Of a DNA stretch of 64,000 bases, positions 36,401 through 47,540 are shown piece after piece. The DNA is from Myrica gale (Eukaryota; Streptophyta; Magnoliopsida; Fagales; Myricaceae): the NCBI GenBank assembly GCA_963930655.1, contig OZ005617.1:2668501-2732500 (forward strand), written 5' to 3'. The translations under genes were made by a program, and so were the position numbers. Position 1 is the stretch's first letter. Each line of letters starts with the position of its first letter. The notes under the pieces are model-generated. The model was not told where the DNA came from. It searched no databases and saw only the letters and a program-made list of their open reading frames with translations.

Positions 36401-38337
36401 GTTCATTTTTATTCCATTTGTCAGAGATACTCATACAGTCTAAGACGAGCAAAGATAATAATCTTCATATGCTATTATCTGTCTAAAAGAGGACAGTACA
36501 CAGTTTAGCTTTGAAGGTGATGCTAACCCTATTCCTAATGAAATAAGTTTCCCAATTGCTTTTTGTCAATCACTTGCACCAGTATTCGATACATGTGTCA
36601 TATCATTTTTTTTATAAGTTAGGAAATTTTATTAAAAAGAAAGCGAAGAAACACAAAGCATCGGAGTCAACAGTACAAAACACTATACTGAAGAAACCTA
36701 ACACAAACAAACTAGAAAGCTAAGAAAAGCCGGAAAATCCTAAAAGGGAAATCCCAACACTGCATTGGCCCAAAGAAAAAGAGACTACAAAACAAGGTAC
36801 TTGTGTCATATCATTATAGGTACAGCAGTGATTCTTGGACATACTACTATTCAACTTTTTAACTTTTCCACGAATAAAACACCATTTCATAGAACCACTA
36901 TATCAACTATAGTATTAAGGACCACAAGTTATGACTACAGGAAATATGAAAGAAAAAGAAAAAAGAGATGGACAGAGTAAAAGATACCAAAAGCATCTTT
37001 AAAAGTGCGTGGGTTCCGATTCGAGCAAGGGCACTTTTAATTCGTTCATGTCCTTCAAGCTCTTCTATGTAATGCAGAACACTTTCACCTTGTTCAAAAG
37101 TTTCCACTAAAACGGATGGGTGAACCAGGGGATATAGAGGCTTTGGAAATGAGACATCCTTCCATCTTCGGAAATTATAAATGAAACGACACAAGTGAGC
37201 AGCTTCCCTTGAAAGATCAACCTGAGACATCATGAAGACACCAAATTGTTGTACGCTTTCATCCAATCTCAACCATTTCAAAGTAGGGATGAACATAGAA
37301 ATTCTGGCCACAAAATTAATTATCATAAAATCCCTTCTAATTGCTTCACCAACACCGGGATGTCGAACCTTCACAGCTACAACAACAGGTTTGATCTGCT
37401 GACCAGGATATCTGTATTTAAGCGTAGCTCGATGAACTTGAGCAACACTTCCTGACGCCACGGGTTTCTCCTCAAATTTCTCAAAGATTTCAGGCAGCTT
37501 TCGACGGAATGCCCTTTCAATGGTTCTTTTTGTTACTTGAAAACTATGTGTTGGTGCATTGCTATGCAGTTTGGCAAGTTCGCTACACAAATCTCTAGGG
37601 AAGAGATCTGGTCTCGTTGCAGCCCATTGTCCCCATTTTATGAATGCCGGACCTGCCTTTTCAAGTGTGAGATGAACAGTGTGGATCCATCTTTTCCGAA
37701 ACTCAATGCCAAGGGAATCCACAAAAGGAGCCATAGTAATGCAGGGTGAGAACAAGATAGCTAAATAGATAGCTCTGAGAAACAAAATAAAAAACTCCAG
37801 CACTGAATACACAAATGAGGTCAAATAAACATGTCCATCTTGGGCACGCATATACAATGTATCCCTTGTAGCTAAGTATTCTGCTTCTGCCCATGTTTTT
37901 CGTGTCAAGGCAAGCTCTCCAATAATAATAGCAATAACACCAGGGGCAACTAGATTTGATCTGGTCAAAGCTAGGCTCACTGCACATGCAATCTGATTTA
38001 TCGGTGATAAAGTAGGCTCATTGTAGGAGCATGCTCGGGAAAACCTTCTCCAAGTGATTCGCACCTGGTGAGAAATTCTCTTACACGTTGAAAGGCCATG
38101 GAAGTTTCTGGAACCACTACTGTGCAATAAGCTCTCTTTTTTTGCTTTATATAAAATAAAAGGAGAAGGCCCTCTAAAAGAAAACTTATACTGGGAGATC
38201 TTAATGCTTAGGGAGTACTTGGGCAAAAGGGTGCTATATCCCCGACAAATATTTACTGCAAAGCAGTTAGTCTTCAAGTTTGGGAAAAGGGAATGTGCAA
38301 CCCTCCTAACATTTCCACATGTCCAAAACCTGCACAT
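33441..38337 (-). CDS. ABC1/UbiB-family atypical kinase (ADCK2-like)
   Basis: Four minus-strand exons, 38337-36988, 35331-35071, 34514-34368 and 33560-33441, joined in phase 0, encode 625 residues, close to human ADCK2 and its plant homologues (At1g61640/At4g24810 type, from memory). The N terminus (MCRFWTCGNVRRVAHSLFPN) suggests a mitochondrial presequence. A hydrophobic region lies at about 170-203 (LEFFILFLRAIYLAILF). The family KxGQ motif is KWGQ at 234-237 (AFIKWGQWAATRPDLFP). The nucleotide-loop block is VASGSVAQVHRA and the conserved lysine is in VVVAVKVRHPGV. The catalytic block HADMHPGN (residues 456-463) is split from the first exon by an intron, and the metal-binding motif is DVG (486-488). 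ABC1 proteins support coenzyme Q or prenyl-lipid metabolism in mitochondria and plastids. The substrate is unknown and localisation is inferred. A LINE tail lies in intron 1. Confidence 0.9.
36608..36801 (-). mobile_element. LINE 3' tail in ABC1-kinase intron 1, with TSD
   Basis: Read on the minus strand it gives TCTTTTTCTTTGGGCCAATG, CCGGCTTTTCTTAGC, TTTTGTACTGTTGACTCC, then TTCCTAACTTATAAAAAAA. It is flanked by the 14-bp direct repeat TGTGTCATATCATT at 36594-36607 and 36802-36815. Same family as the tails in TRM5 and UBP14. Confidence 0.88.
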
Positions 38338-39469
38338 TCAACAATGTATTTAGGATTCCCTAATGCGGTAAGGCATCAAAGATAATAGTATATAACAAGC
38401 ATGAACCTGAGCATTTGTGCTGAGGAAACTCTTCTATCATGCAACTCATGCAGAATTTTCCTAAGATTAATGTTTGAACTTGAGCGAAGAAGGACTGAGA
38501 TGTAATCTTACCTATATACTTGGAACAATGTTGCAATATATTTACCATTTATTGTTGCCTCAAGACAAGGATTGCACAAACTTTCAACTCTTTTCAATTA
38601 GAGATTTAGTTTCTACTGGCAATAAACCTTGGAATAATAATGAAAGACCTGACATTACTATTATCTCCATGAACTACACAACAGAGTGGAAATGCTTCAC
38701 TGGAAGACAGCATATAGTTGCTTTCTTATCTATTAGCAGAATGTATTTTACCATCATGTGAACGTACCCGTTTTCTTCAGAAAATGTATGCAATCTCTTA
38801 TACAACACAACTCACTAGTATCAGCCTTCCAGTTACGTGCAATATCCAAGAATGGATACACATTTCTGTTCTCCATCACATTAAACATGCCTGCTTCCTC
38901 CAGATGACGTATTTGAGTTCTTCTACAATGCAGCTAACGAACTATTATGTTACAGTCACATGCCTCATTGATCACTATGTACACATGGTTTCCCTTAACG
39001 CATTCGGAATCGAACATAAGGTATGCACTTTTTCAATACTCTAGAAGTCGCATGCAGTTTATAATTGAAGTAGCACCGCGAAGCAAAGATTGCGACTGTA
39101 AGCAATAACCTCGAACAAACAAAATCGTACACGACACCAACGCCGATATTCAATGCCATACCAAGAAGAGAGTACGATATCAAATAATTGAGTCCTTTCC
39201 TTTATTTGAAAACAAATCAATTTCCATCGACTACTATCCGTTTCACCGCCGATTAAAATGGAAGAAAAGGAAGGAAATTTACTATGGAAACGCTGAAATA
39301 TTCACTGATCGGACCAATATTTTCCCAAAAGTACAGACTGATACAACTCTTTGCCCGGTTAGGATCTATTTACTTTCCCAGTTCCTCGAGAGATGACAAT
39401 GTTTTGAATTCCAAACGATAAATATTGACTTGCTTATCAAAAAAAGAAGCTAAAGACCTGGACACGGCA

Positions 39470-39700
39470 ATTGGTATCCAGGATCGTTGGTGCGATCTAA
39501 GATACGCAGGTGACGCAGTTGACCCTCGGTTATCCGAAGACGCCGGTGGATACATTTCATCAGCGCCTGAAGTATTTCAGTCCTCGCGGCCGGGATTGGT
39601 GGCGCATGGTGGACGTTTGTGGTGGTGTATGTGTGCGCGTCAGATTGAGGCGGATGTGATAGTGAGGGCGCCGAAATAGTGGGATCTCACTAAACCTTAC
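39470..39700 (-). promoter_or_regulatory. Putative promoter / non-coding first exon of the ABC1-kinase gene
   Basis: A local GC-rich island (CGCGGCCGGGATTGG, GCGCGTCAGATTGAGGCGG) stands out in AT-rich DNA about 1.2 kb upstream of the kinase start codon. On the minus strand it contains a short upstream frame starting ATGCGCCACCAATCC. Plant genes often have a 5' UTR exon separated by an intron, so this is a plausible transcription start region. This is inference only. Confidence 0.3.
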
Positions 39701-39814
39701 CTGGTGGTTAGCGGCTCTCCAACGCTTGGTCGAGTACTGCTCTGCTTCTCCTGCTAATTAGTTTTGGACAACCGCGCAAAAAACAAGTAATTCTGTAACC
39801 GGTGTTTTTTTTAA

Positions 39815-40048
39815 GGGGTTAAATGCAAAATTGATCTCTGTGCTATTCGGAAAAATCGATTTAGTCTTTATGATATGAAAAATATCTATTTAGTTCTTGT
39901 GATTTCAGAAAGTAATAAAATCAGTCTCTGATGGAGGACCAATAACAAACAAAAATAGAATCACATGGACTAAATCGATGTTTTTCATATCACAGAGACT
40001 AAATCGATTTTTGCGTATAACACAGAGACTGATTTTGCATTTATTTAT
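39815..40048. mobile_element. Inverted-repeat element, CAGAGACTAAATCGAT type
   Basis: GGGGTTAAATGCAAAATTGA at the left and CTGATTTTGCATTTATTTA at the right are inverted. Internally AAATCGATTTAGTC, ATGATATGAAAAA and their complements are repeated. A TTTTTTTTAA direct repeat flanks it (39805-39814 and 40049-40058), about 10 bp, which suits a Mutator-like duplication. Confidence 0.62.
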
Positions 40049-40654
40049 TTTTTTTTAAACGGAGAATTACAACCTCAAAGTAACCCTAAATGATTAGTAG
40101 CACCTTGGATACTTTAGAAGTAGCATTTATTATGTAACTAAACAATTTATACGTGATATGTGATATGAGATTTGTAAGTTTTTTTTTTAATTTTAATTTA
40201 GCAAACTTTACCTCAATTTTTAAGATCCATGAAGCCATATTGGGAGAAAAAAGGTCGAGGGCTTCGAGTTTCCTCATAAACACGTTCACTTTTTCCCAAC
40301 TCTAGTTTATTAAATTCATCCGAGGAAAACATAGAGAGCAGTACATTCTTTTTCTCGACTTCATCTGACATGTTCACATTTATTCAATGTTTGTGGGCTT
40401 CAGTTCTTTATTAACTTTTTACCCCAGCTGGGCTTCATCCAAAGCCTAGTAAAGTAGGCCTAAGAATAGTTTGGGCCTCCCTAAGACCTGTTCTGACTTT
40501 TTAGTATATGGATCATTATCTGAAAGAAGCCGACCCAATTTACCTTAGACCAATATTTTGTTTTCCATACGAGTTCAAATTCTTGAAGCAACAATTTTGT
40601 CCCAGTTGATGCTTCATAGGATGATAGGAGTACACTAAATTCTCGGGAGGCCAC

Positions 40655-41168
40655 GGACCCCCCTAGTTTCCGGCCCTTCGACTGACAGTAGGCGAGCCGA
40701 ACAACCTAACCCTTTCCTTTCTGCAGGCCATCGCCTTTGTGAATTTGATCACTCAAACCTCATCCATGACTGCGGTCGCCGGGCACGCGCCAACTTCTTA
40801 TAAGCTCCAACAAGGCCGGCTAAGTAGCCTGCGGAAGCTAGTATCGTTGACCGGCTTTCTGTCTGTCAGCATCTGAAGAACAAACGAGCATAGAGATTAA
40901 GTCGTAGACGGAACCTCGATAGTTGGTGCGCTGTTTTCCAATGTTTTAATGAGCGGTTTACTTTGGGTTTCCCTTTCATTTTTCCCTAAAGAACAAGGTG
41001 CTTGCTATGATCTACTCGCTTCTTTTTCCTACGTTTAAGGTCGCTTTGGTTTACTTTTTCGGTCTCCTCAATAATTTTTAACTTGCTAGAACTTCATCTA
41101 TTCCTGGGCGCGCGATTTAATTCAGTAAAGATACAGCATACACACGCAACCCGAGCAAAGCACTATTG
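40655..41168. other. Probable organelle-derived DNA of unidentified origin
   Basis: Base composition changes abruptly to a balanced, organelle-like text (GCCGGGCACGCGCCAACTTC, AAGGCCGGCTAAGTAGCCTG, CTTTCTGTCTGTCAGCATC) with no nuclear gene features. It runs straight into the plastid 5S rRNA fragment. It does not match what I remember of the plastid DNA beyond the 5S gene, so mitochondrial origin is my best guess. The identity is not established. Confidence 0.45.
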
Positions 41169-41256
41169 TGTTTTCCGCAGGACCTCCCCTATATAATCGT
41201 CACCGCAGCCAAGTTCGGGATAGATTGGTGTGGTTCACGCATAGGACACCAGAATA
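41169..41256 (-). pseudogene. rrn5: Plastid 5S rRNA fragment (nuclear copy)
   Basis: On the minus strand the text GATATTCTGGTGTCCTA ... CCACACCAATCTATCCCGAA ... GCTGCGGTGACGAT ... AGGGGAGGTCCTGCGGAAAA is the chloroplast 5S rRNA. An internal block of roughly a dozen bases after CGAACTTGG is missing and several bases differ. It is a non-functional copy: the context is not a plastid rRNA operon. Confidence 0.82.
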
Positions 41257-41468
41257 TCAAACCATGAACGAAGAAAGACATAAGAGAAAAGCATATTGGC
41301 TAGTTATTGTGAGCCCCAATTCTTGACTGGAGGGGATACCAAAGGTCTCCGCCCTTCCATCCCTTGGATAGATAAAAAGGAAGGGCAGACCAAAGGCTGA
41401 GTGCTTGATCGAATTGATCGGGTCATGTAGGAACAAGGTTCAAGTCTATTGGTCTGTTAGGATGCCTC
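41257..41468 (-). pseudogene. rrn4.5: Plastid rrn4.5-rrn5 spacer plus 3' end of 4.5S rRNA (nuclear copy)
   Basis: The minus strand reads the 3' end of 4.5S rRNA (CATCCTAACAGACCAATAGA CTTGAACCTTG at 41434-41466), then the spacer TTCCTACATGACCCGATCAA, GGGATGGAAGGGCGGAGACC and CCAATATGCTTTTCTCTTAT, leading into the 5S fragment. The order matches the plastid rRNA operon as I remember it. The 5' two-thirds of 4.5S are absent; the copy stops where ycf2 sequence begins. Confidence 0.78.
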
Positions 41469-41853
41469 TCGATATTTCATGATCAAGGGTGTAGTACTAT
41501 TAGTAGTAGCGGTCTTTATATATCGTATTAACAATTGAAAGATGGTCAAAGAAAAAATCTCTATTTGACAGGACTTCTTCCTATAACTATGAATTTCATT
41601 GGACTCATAAATGATACATTATAAGAATCTTTTGGCTCTTCCAATATCAATAGGTTGATTGTTTTGCTCATGTATCTTCCAAAAGGAAAAAATATCTTTG
41701 AGAGTCGTTTCCTGGATCCGAAAGAGAGTACTTGGACTCTCCCAATAACTAAAAATAAAAAGTGTGTTATGCCTAAATCTAACTGGGGTTCGCGGTGGTG
41801 GAGGAACTGGATTGGAAAAAAGAGGGATTCCAGTTGTAAGATATCTAATGAGC
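41469..41853 (+). pseudogene. ycf2: ycf2 N-terminal fragment, plastid-derived nuclear pseudogene
   Basis: The plus strand reads MIKGVVLLVVAVFIYRINN, then after disabling changes [29 protein letters not shown] and [19 protein letters not shown], i.e. the N-terminal part of the large plastid protein Ycf2. An in-frame stop (AACAATTGA where an Arg codon is expected) and a reading-frame break lie near 41540-41600. Several changes from the remembered plastid sequence are C-to-T or G-to-A, as expected for methylated DNA decaying in the nucleus. The fragment is cut off at the right by the MITE at 41855. Confidence 0.85.
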
Positions 41854-41854
41854 A

Positions 41855-41998
41855 TGCTGAGTGACGGTTAAAATTAAAAGTTAGAGATCCGACGGCTGTG
41901 GTTAAACACATCATTTAAAATATTCAAAAAAATTTAATTGATGTAGGACGATTTAGGCCATTGAATTTTGAAGAAGGGATTCTAACCGTCGCTCAGCA
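41855..41998. mobile_element. Small MITE with GCTGAGYGACGGTTA ends
   Basis: TGCTGAGTGACGGTTAAAAT at the left; the right end reads CTAACCGTCGCTCAGCA, giving inverted repeats of about 16 bp with one or two mismatches. 144 bp, non-coding, abutting the ycf2 fragment. Confidence 0.7.
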
Positions 41999-42499
41999 CA
42001 ATAACCAACTCAACCTGCCTGTGTCTCTCTCTCATCTCTCCTATATCCTTAGCCTAACTCTTAGTTAAAGTTTGTTCTAGAGTATTCGATCGTCTCAATG
42101 AAGTAAAAACGTTGTTCACCAACAATTTAGGTTTTTGAATTACCTGCATGCAGACATGATACCCCTGTAGAACTACTTTTCTCACAAAATGCAATTTCTG
42201 CTTATGCTTTGTACGGCAAAGTCTTGGACAAATGCGTGCTCAGCAGGTAGGAAGGAGGAGGTGCTATACCAACCTCCAAAATATACCATACAAAGGCCTA
42301 TAAATGAAAAAGGTTTTGACCAAACTCCAATCAGGAGAAAGAATGCATTATTGATATCGTAAAAGTCGAGCAAATTATACAAAGTAAAATCCCAAACCAA
42401 GTCTGAATGTCAAACACTTGATACTGTCCAAATCTATGGAAATATCATGAGCTAGCTTCTTGCTGCACGTACAGTGCAACTTGAACGTAGCCTCTTGTC

Positions 42500-44196
42500 T
42501 TACATACGAAGTCCACTGCAGGCATTTAAGCTATTTGGGATATCATACATAAACATGTTGCTACAGTAACTATCCCTCTCCTCTTCAGTGCCGCAGTTGG
42601 CATAATTCGCAGTGGAGGATGAATTTAAGGGAGTGGTACTAGATGACGGTGGCGATATAAGTGTGCCAAAACTAAAATTTGAAGACCCCTCGCTGTCCGA
42701 CTGTAAAATTCGGTTTTCAAACAGAGGTTCAACAATGTTGTCTAACTTTGTCGAAGGAATAGCACTCATAGATAAAGCAGGATGCTCTCCGTTGTTCTGC
42801 CACAAATTTGATAGAGAGTTTTCGTATATCAAATCAGTTAGGTATGGGGTGAGTTGTTCCACTTTGGCTTGTCTGTTCTGGGGTTGATCACTTTGAAATG
42901 GAGTGCCTAGAGTGTTTGATGTTTGACAATGTTGAATTTCTTGGATTGGGCTACGGAGCTGGTTTGCTTGAGCTGAGTAAATCGGGTTTTGCTGAATTGG
43001 TTGGGAGGCCTGGAACTGGTTCGTAACCAGGTTATTGTCAAGTAGGTTCTGCTGGAGATATTGGGAAGTAATGTCTGAATTTCTGCACTGTGATGACAAG
43101 AAAGCTGTGACTAGACTTAGGAGATTTGGGTTTACAATAGATCCGCCCCCAGCTAGCATGCTGGGACGTAGATGAAGTGGAGATGAGTTGTAGAGAGACG
43201 AGCTCAGAATCGAGGAGAGTTCGAGAACATCCATGCGTGGTGTATGAGTCACCGGATCAATTCCCATTCTCAAGAGCCTCTTTCTGATGTGGGTGTTCCA
43301 ATAGTTCTTTATCTCGTTATCTGTTCTTCCCGGCAAGTGAGCAGCAATGGCAGACCACCTGAGAAAAAGTTGTCAAAAAGAAACATTTTAGACAACATCA
43401 ACAGTACGGAAGAACATAACCATTGGGTTATTAGAAAACAAAAAAAGCACTGGAAGCAAATATTGTAGGGCGCAATAAACGTTAAATATTCACCACTAGT
43501 TCCTGTGACATCATTGACTATCTCAAATTTAAAGGTTATTCAATTCAAAAGTCCCCAAAAACATTAAGTCCATGAAGTAGGTATTTTTATAGCAGCATTT
43601 ATAAATATTGAGTGGTTAGCATCTTTGCTAGATACACTTTTATTGTTATAGTTAATAAGGAAAGGATAAGGAAATGAACAGGGACAACACAAAAGTTCTC
43701 ACGTAGAAATTTGCAGAAGAATGAAAGTACTCACTTATTTCCCAAGACACCATGTAATTGTATTATGGCCTCTTCTTCTTCCAACGAAAACCTCCCTCTC
43801 TTGATATCAGGTCTCAAATAGTTTGTCCACCGAAGCCGGCAACTCTTTCCACACCTTTTTAGACCTAATGCATAAACAGAAAAGAAAAAACAAACCCTTG
43901 TTTTGCTCATCATAAACCATGAAAGAAGCGATAACTCAATCATGAAAGCAAAAGATCAGAAGACTAACAAGTAGAAAGAACTACGTACGAAAGAACTAGG
44001 ACTCAAAGTTTTTACTCTATATGACCATTGAAGTTAACAAAAATGACAAAAAAGTAAACACACCTGCATTCTTGGGAAGGATTCGCCATCTACCGTGGCC
44101 ATGCCTGTGAATATACTCTATTAGTTTCTGATCTTCTTCTGGAGTCCATGGACCTTTCTTCAATCCATCTTTGTCACAACAAGGAGATTTTCCCAT
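42500..44196 (-). CDS. MYB102: R2R3-MYB transcription factor, subgroup 11 (MYB41/74/102-like)
   Basis: Three minus-strand exons, 44196-44064, 43864-43735 and 43358-42500, at the two classical R2R3-MYB splice positions, encode 373 residues. R2 (about 14-61) has the regular tryptophans ([34 protein letters not shown]). R3 (about 67-112) has the usual [37 protein letters not shown] and [10 protein letters not shown]. The following block [16 protein letters not shown] and the C-terminal SSTTPLNSS ... [11 protein letters not shown] ... YDIPNSL resemble Arabidopsis MYB102 and its sisters, regulators of suberin/cuticle formation and of drought, wound and ABA responses. The long Gln/Asn/Ser-rich middle is the likely activation region. 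Which paralogue it is cannot be fixed without a tree; MYB102 is the closest by memory. Confidence 0.92.
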
Positions 44197-44298
44197 TGTA
44201 TATTCAAAAGCGTACTGTGTTTGTGTCTGTGCTTGAGAGAGAGAAGGAGAGGAAAATGTGAGGTCTGATTAGAAAACAAGTATTGCTACCTTTGGTGC

Positions 44299-44314
44299 GT
44301 ATATATATAAATAC
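44299..44314 (-). promoter_or_regulatory. TATA box of the MYB gene
   Basis: On the minus strand GTATTTATATATATAC lies about 105 bp before the ATG at 44196, giving a normal 5' UTR length. An uninterrupted CT/GA run (44589-44605) lies about 290 bp further upstream, a common plant promoter microsatellite. Confidence 0.65.
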
Positions 44315-44588
44315 TTCGGATGGAAGGCAACTTAAGGAAAATGATTAAGTCAATGGGATTCGGTACCGGCCTTTGTACACTTTAAGAGACGTGTCTTGTT
44401 ATGTGGAAAAAATTACAAAACGCAGTCGCAATTTCCCTCTCTTTCTCTGTCTTCTTCTCTGTGTCTCACTCACTGTAAATGTGGAACAACTTCAGCACTC
44501 GTAATCAATGAGCTCACATAAGAACAAGTTTGACCTGATGGAGCGCAAATCTACTAATCCCAATCGCTTCTATCTATCTCATCTCTGT

Positions 44589-44605
44589 CTCTCTCTCTCT
44601 CTCTC
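44589..44605. repeat. CT microsatellite
   Basis: A perfect CT dinucleotide run within a longer pyrimidine-rich patch upstream of the MYB gene. Confidence 0.8.
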
Positions 44606-47258
44606 ATGACTTTGCTGGCGGAGTGTGGAATGTCACAATCTCATTCATTGTCTATTACGTGGTCATAAGTTATTGGCTGGTGTAGAGACAGCTATATAGC
44701 AGCAGATTTCAGCTGCTAATTGTCAGGTCTCCTCTCCCAAGTCCCAATTCATAACTCCTAAGAGTGCATCTGTCTCAGATCTTAGAACAGTGGATGACAT
44801 ATACAAGTCGTTTGAAAATTGTTCTTTGCTGTCACCGAGATCAAATCCCTTCGTCCCGGTGTGCCTATTGATCTACTCGCCGTATTAGCTGTCACCAACA
44901 CTATTTCGCCACGTGAATACCGACTGACGCTATGGTAGACCGCGCAACAGGGACCTCTGGCGTCCATACTACGCATGCATGGCTCCAAGCTCCCAAGCCG
45001 ATCGAGTTTCGTGCATTATACGGAGTCGGATCGATCTCTCATCCTTTTAATTCCTTTTTTTTCTTAATATATGCTTAATTATCTGTTTGTTCAGCCCCTA
45101 TGACCCTAACTTAATGATAAAAAGACCGGCTTTGACCGTATAAATCTAGAGATGTTTGTGAGTTCGGATCCTTCTATATTTTCAAGCGAGTACTAATACT
45201 TGACTAACTGGTGCAACACCACGTAACTTCTTTACTAGGTTAAGGATTGTCCACAAGCAAGGTTTTTCTCGTTGGTTAATGGCTTTTGTTTCCTCTGGGC
45301 GGGTAGCGAATGATGTCTACCTTTTGGTTGATGACAAATTCCAACGTTGTTTTGTCGACACATAACGAAATCCAAGGTTTTTAGATTCACCAAAGGAGCT
45401 TCCACTAGCTGCCATTGTGCTACACCATGATAGCATTGGCACCTCGAGACCAAATTGAGAGCTAGTCGTCCCTACAAATAGAAGCTTGATGCTGATTGTT
45501 AGGATCATCTCAGCATAATGTGCAGTAATTCTAATCCTGTTTCTTTCTCCTGATAAAGATATGCAACAAAATTTTGCACCAACAGCGTGTGTATATATTT
45601 TTCAAAGGTGGAGAGCTTTCATTTTCTTTAGCTTCTTTCTTCTTTCATCTTTGTATCAGATATGGATGCTAGTTAATGATACTATATAAGCCTTGACTCA
45701 CATATATTATATATTATATATTATAGTCTCCTGGTCTGTACAAGTCACATTAGGTTCCCGTTCAAATCATAACATAAAGTAAAGAGAACTGAATGCACCC
45801 CATTCCTTGGATTGGCTGCACCTATTAGAGATAAATTCAAGCAGTAAGCAAAGCCATTGTTATATGGCGTGTTTATGGGATGGAGTTGGACAGAGAGGTG
45901 GACAAGTCTTACACTCCTGTCAAGGATCATTCTAGAACAGAGCAAAAGGGAATAGTTCATCGATCCTAGCTAATCATAGAGACATTGTCTTCCAAATCAA
46001 CCCCACCACACATTGGCATACGTAAATAACAATTATGTTTGGTAGGAATGGGGCATGAAAGCTACCTTGAGACAACTATCTAACTTGTGAAAATACTAAA
46101 TATCTGACCATCAAAGTCAATTACAATTTCCATTCTTGTATTTGACCATCCTCTGAAGTGCAGTTTTCATGGTTGGTTGGTCATAAAAGTGTTGTCCTTT
46201 ATCTCAATGTTGGAAATTCTTTCTGCAGCTTTATGCAATTCCCTTTAACTATCCAGAAAGATCAGCAAACTCTTAGTACTGATCATGCTAAGAAAAAAGA
46301 ACCTAATAATATCCTCTGCAATATATATAAAGGCTTCCTTAATTCCTTTGCTGAATCCTAATTTTCCAGAATCCAAAAAAGATCGTAAACATGCTCTTGT
46401 TATTCAGTGAATCCTAATTTTATCTCTCTGAAATTCGTGAAGACGTACAGCTAGTACCGTGTCTTGAAACTACCCAAGACCACATGCATGTAGTATCTGT
46501 TTTCCCTTCCTACTGTTACAGCACCGATCATTTCCACGTTCTGTCACATTCCTCTTCCTGGCGCCCCACTAGTTTTCCGTGTCTCGGTAGTGCAGAAAGA
46601 TTTGTACTATTTGATGCTTTCTCGTCAACAAAAGTTTGGGGAGAAGTTTGAATTACAAATGAAATCTAATGCGGTGCTGATGGAGATAACACCCCATTAA
46701 TACTGATGTCATGATCTAGGGCGCGCGGTTGCCATCTCTTCCTGTTTTTGTTGTTTTCTTCGGTCAAATTCCCATGATCTAGTTATTCAAGTAATTGCAA
46801 TATTATATATGTCTGGTTCTTTTCCCAACTCCCATTTCTACTCTCTCTCTATATATCGCTACCAACTTGATCATCATTTCCATGCATGGCGTACTCAAGG
46901 ATCTATAATAATTAGATAATTCCCGAGCCAATAACTTTTAAGAGAAGTTGAAATGAGCCAATAATTGATCCACCTAGTCATGAGAAATTGAACGGAACCA
47001 TTAACTTTTAAGAGGGAAAAACACATTTAGAGTTTTTTCATTCCCTGAGCAAACAACCCATTTAGATAAGAGTAGGACTACTGTGTCATAATTTTCCTAA
47101 GCTAATGCTTAGGGCGGGGTCCACGTTTTACTCTATTCAATCATTGACTGGTCAGTACAATACAATCCCAACTAGGGGATCCATTAACCGACACTTGTTG
47201 GGTCAGCATGACTCGCATCAATTTAGCACGTGGAAGCAGAAAGAGGGACGGTACGTGG

Positions 47259-47455
47259 CTATGTTTGGTTCAGATTTTAAAACACGTTTTTTCGGTGTTT
47301 TTTTTTCGAGTAGTATAAATTTTCTTGAAATTGATAAAAAAAATCGGTTAAAAGTGATTAGAATTTATAAAAATTATTGAAATCGGTAAAAATATATTAA
47401 AATTGATAAAAAAAAAAATAATTTAAAAACGATTTGAGATTTAAACCAAACATAG
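47259..47455. mobile_element. MITE with CTATGTTTGGTT terminal repeats
   Basis: CTATGTTTGGTT at the left and AACCAAACATAG at the right are a perfect 12-bp inverted repeat, and the match continues imperfectly for about 10 more bases. The 197-bp AT-rich interior is non-coding. A decayed relative lies near 10128-10290. Confidence 0.75.
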
Positions 47456-47540
47456 TAAATTATCTCCATTCCTTTAAGTAATTATCAGAGATTTTTTTTA
47501 AAAGGAAAATAAAGTTATTGAAATATTGCGTACATGAGAT

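Larger units (their letters stand above)
38338..42499. other. Spacer between the ABC1-kinase gene and the MYB gene
   Basis: From the left: upstream region of the kinase gene (38338 to about 39700), an inverted-repeat element (39815-40048), AT-rich sequence, a block of organelle-like DNA (about 40655-41853), a small MITE (41855-41998), and the 3' flank of the MYB gene. No nuclear protein-coding gene was recognised. A motif GACTTGCTTATCAAAAAAAG at 39428 may be a minimal LINE tail. Confidence 0.55.

Noticed and set aside
41655..41864. Open frame of 69 residues as a nuclear gene
   Set aside because: It is a remnant of plastid ycf2 with upstream stops and a lost frame.
45235..45510. Overlapping minus-strand frames as a small gene
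   Set aside because: No recognisable domain, short, and without plausible splice-linked exons; could be a decayed gene or repeat.
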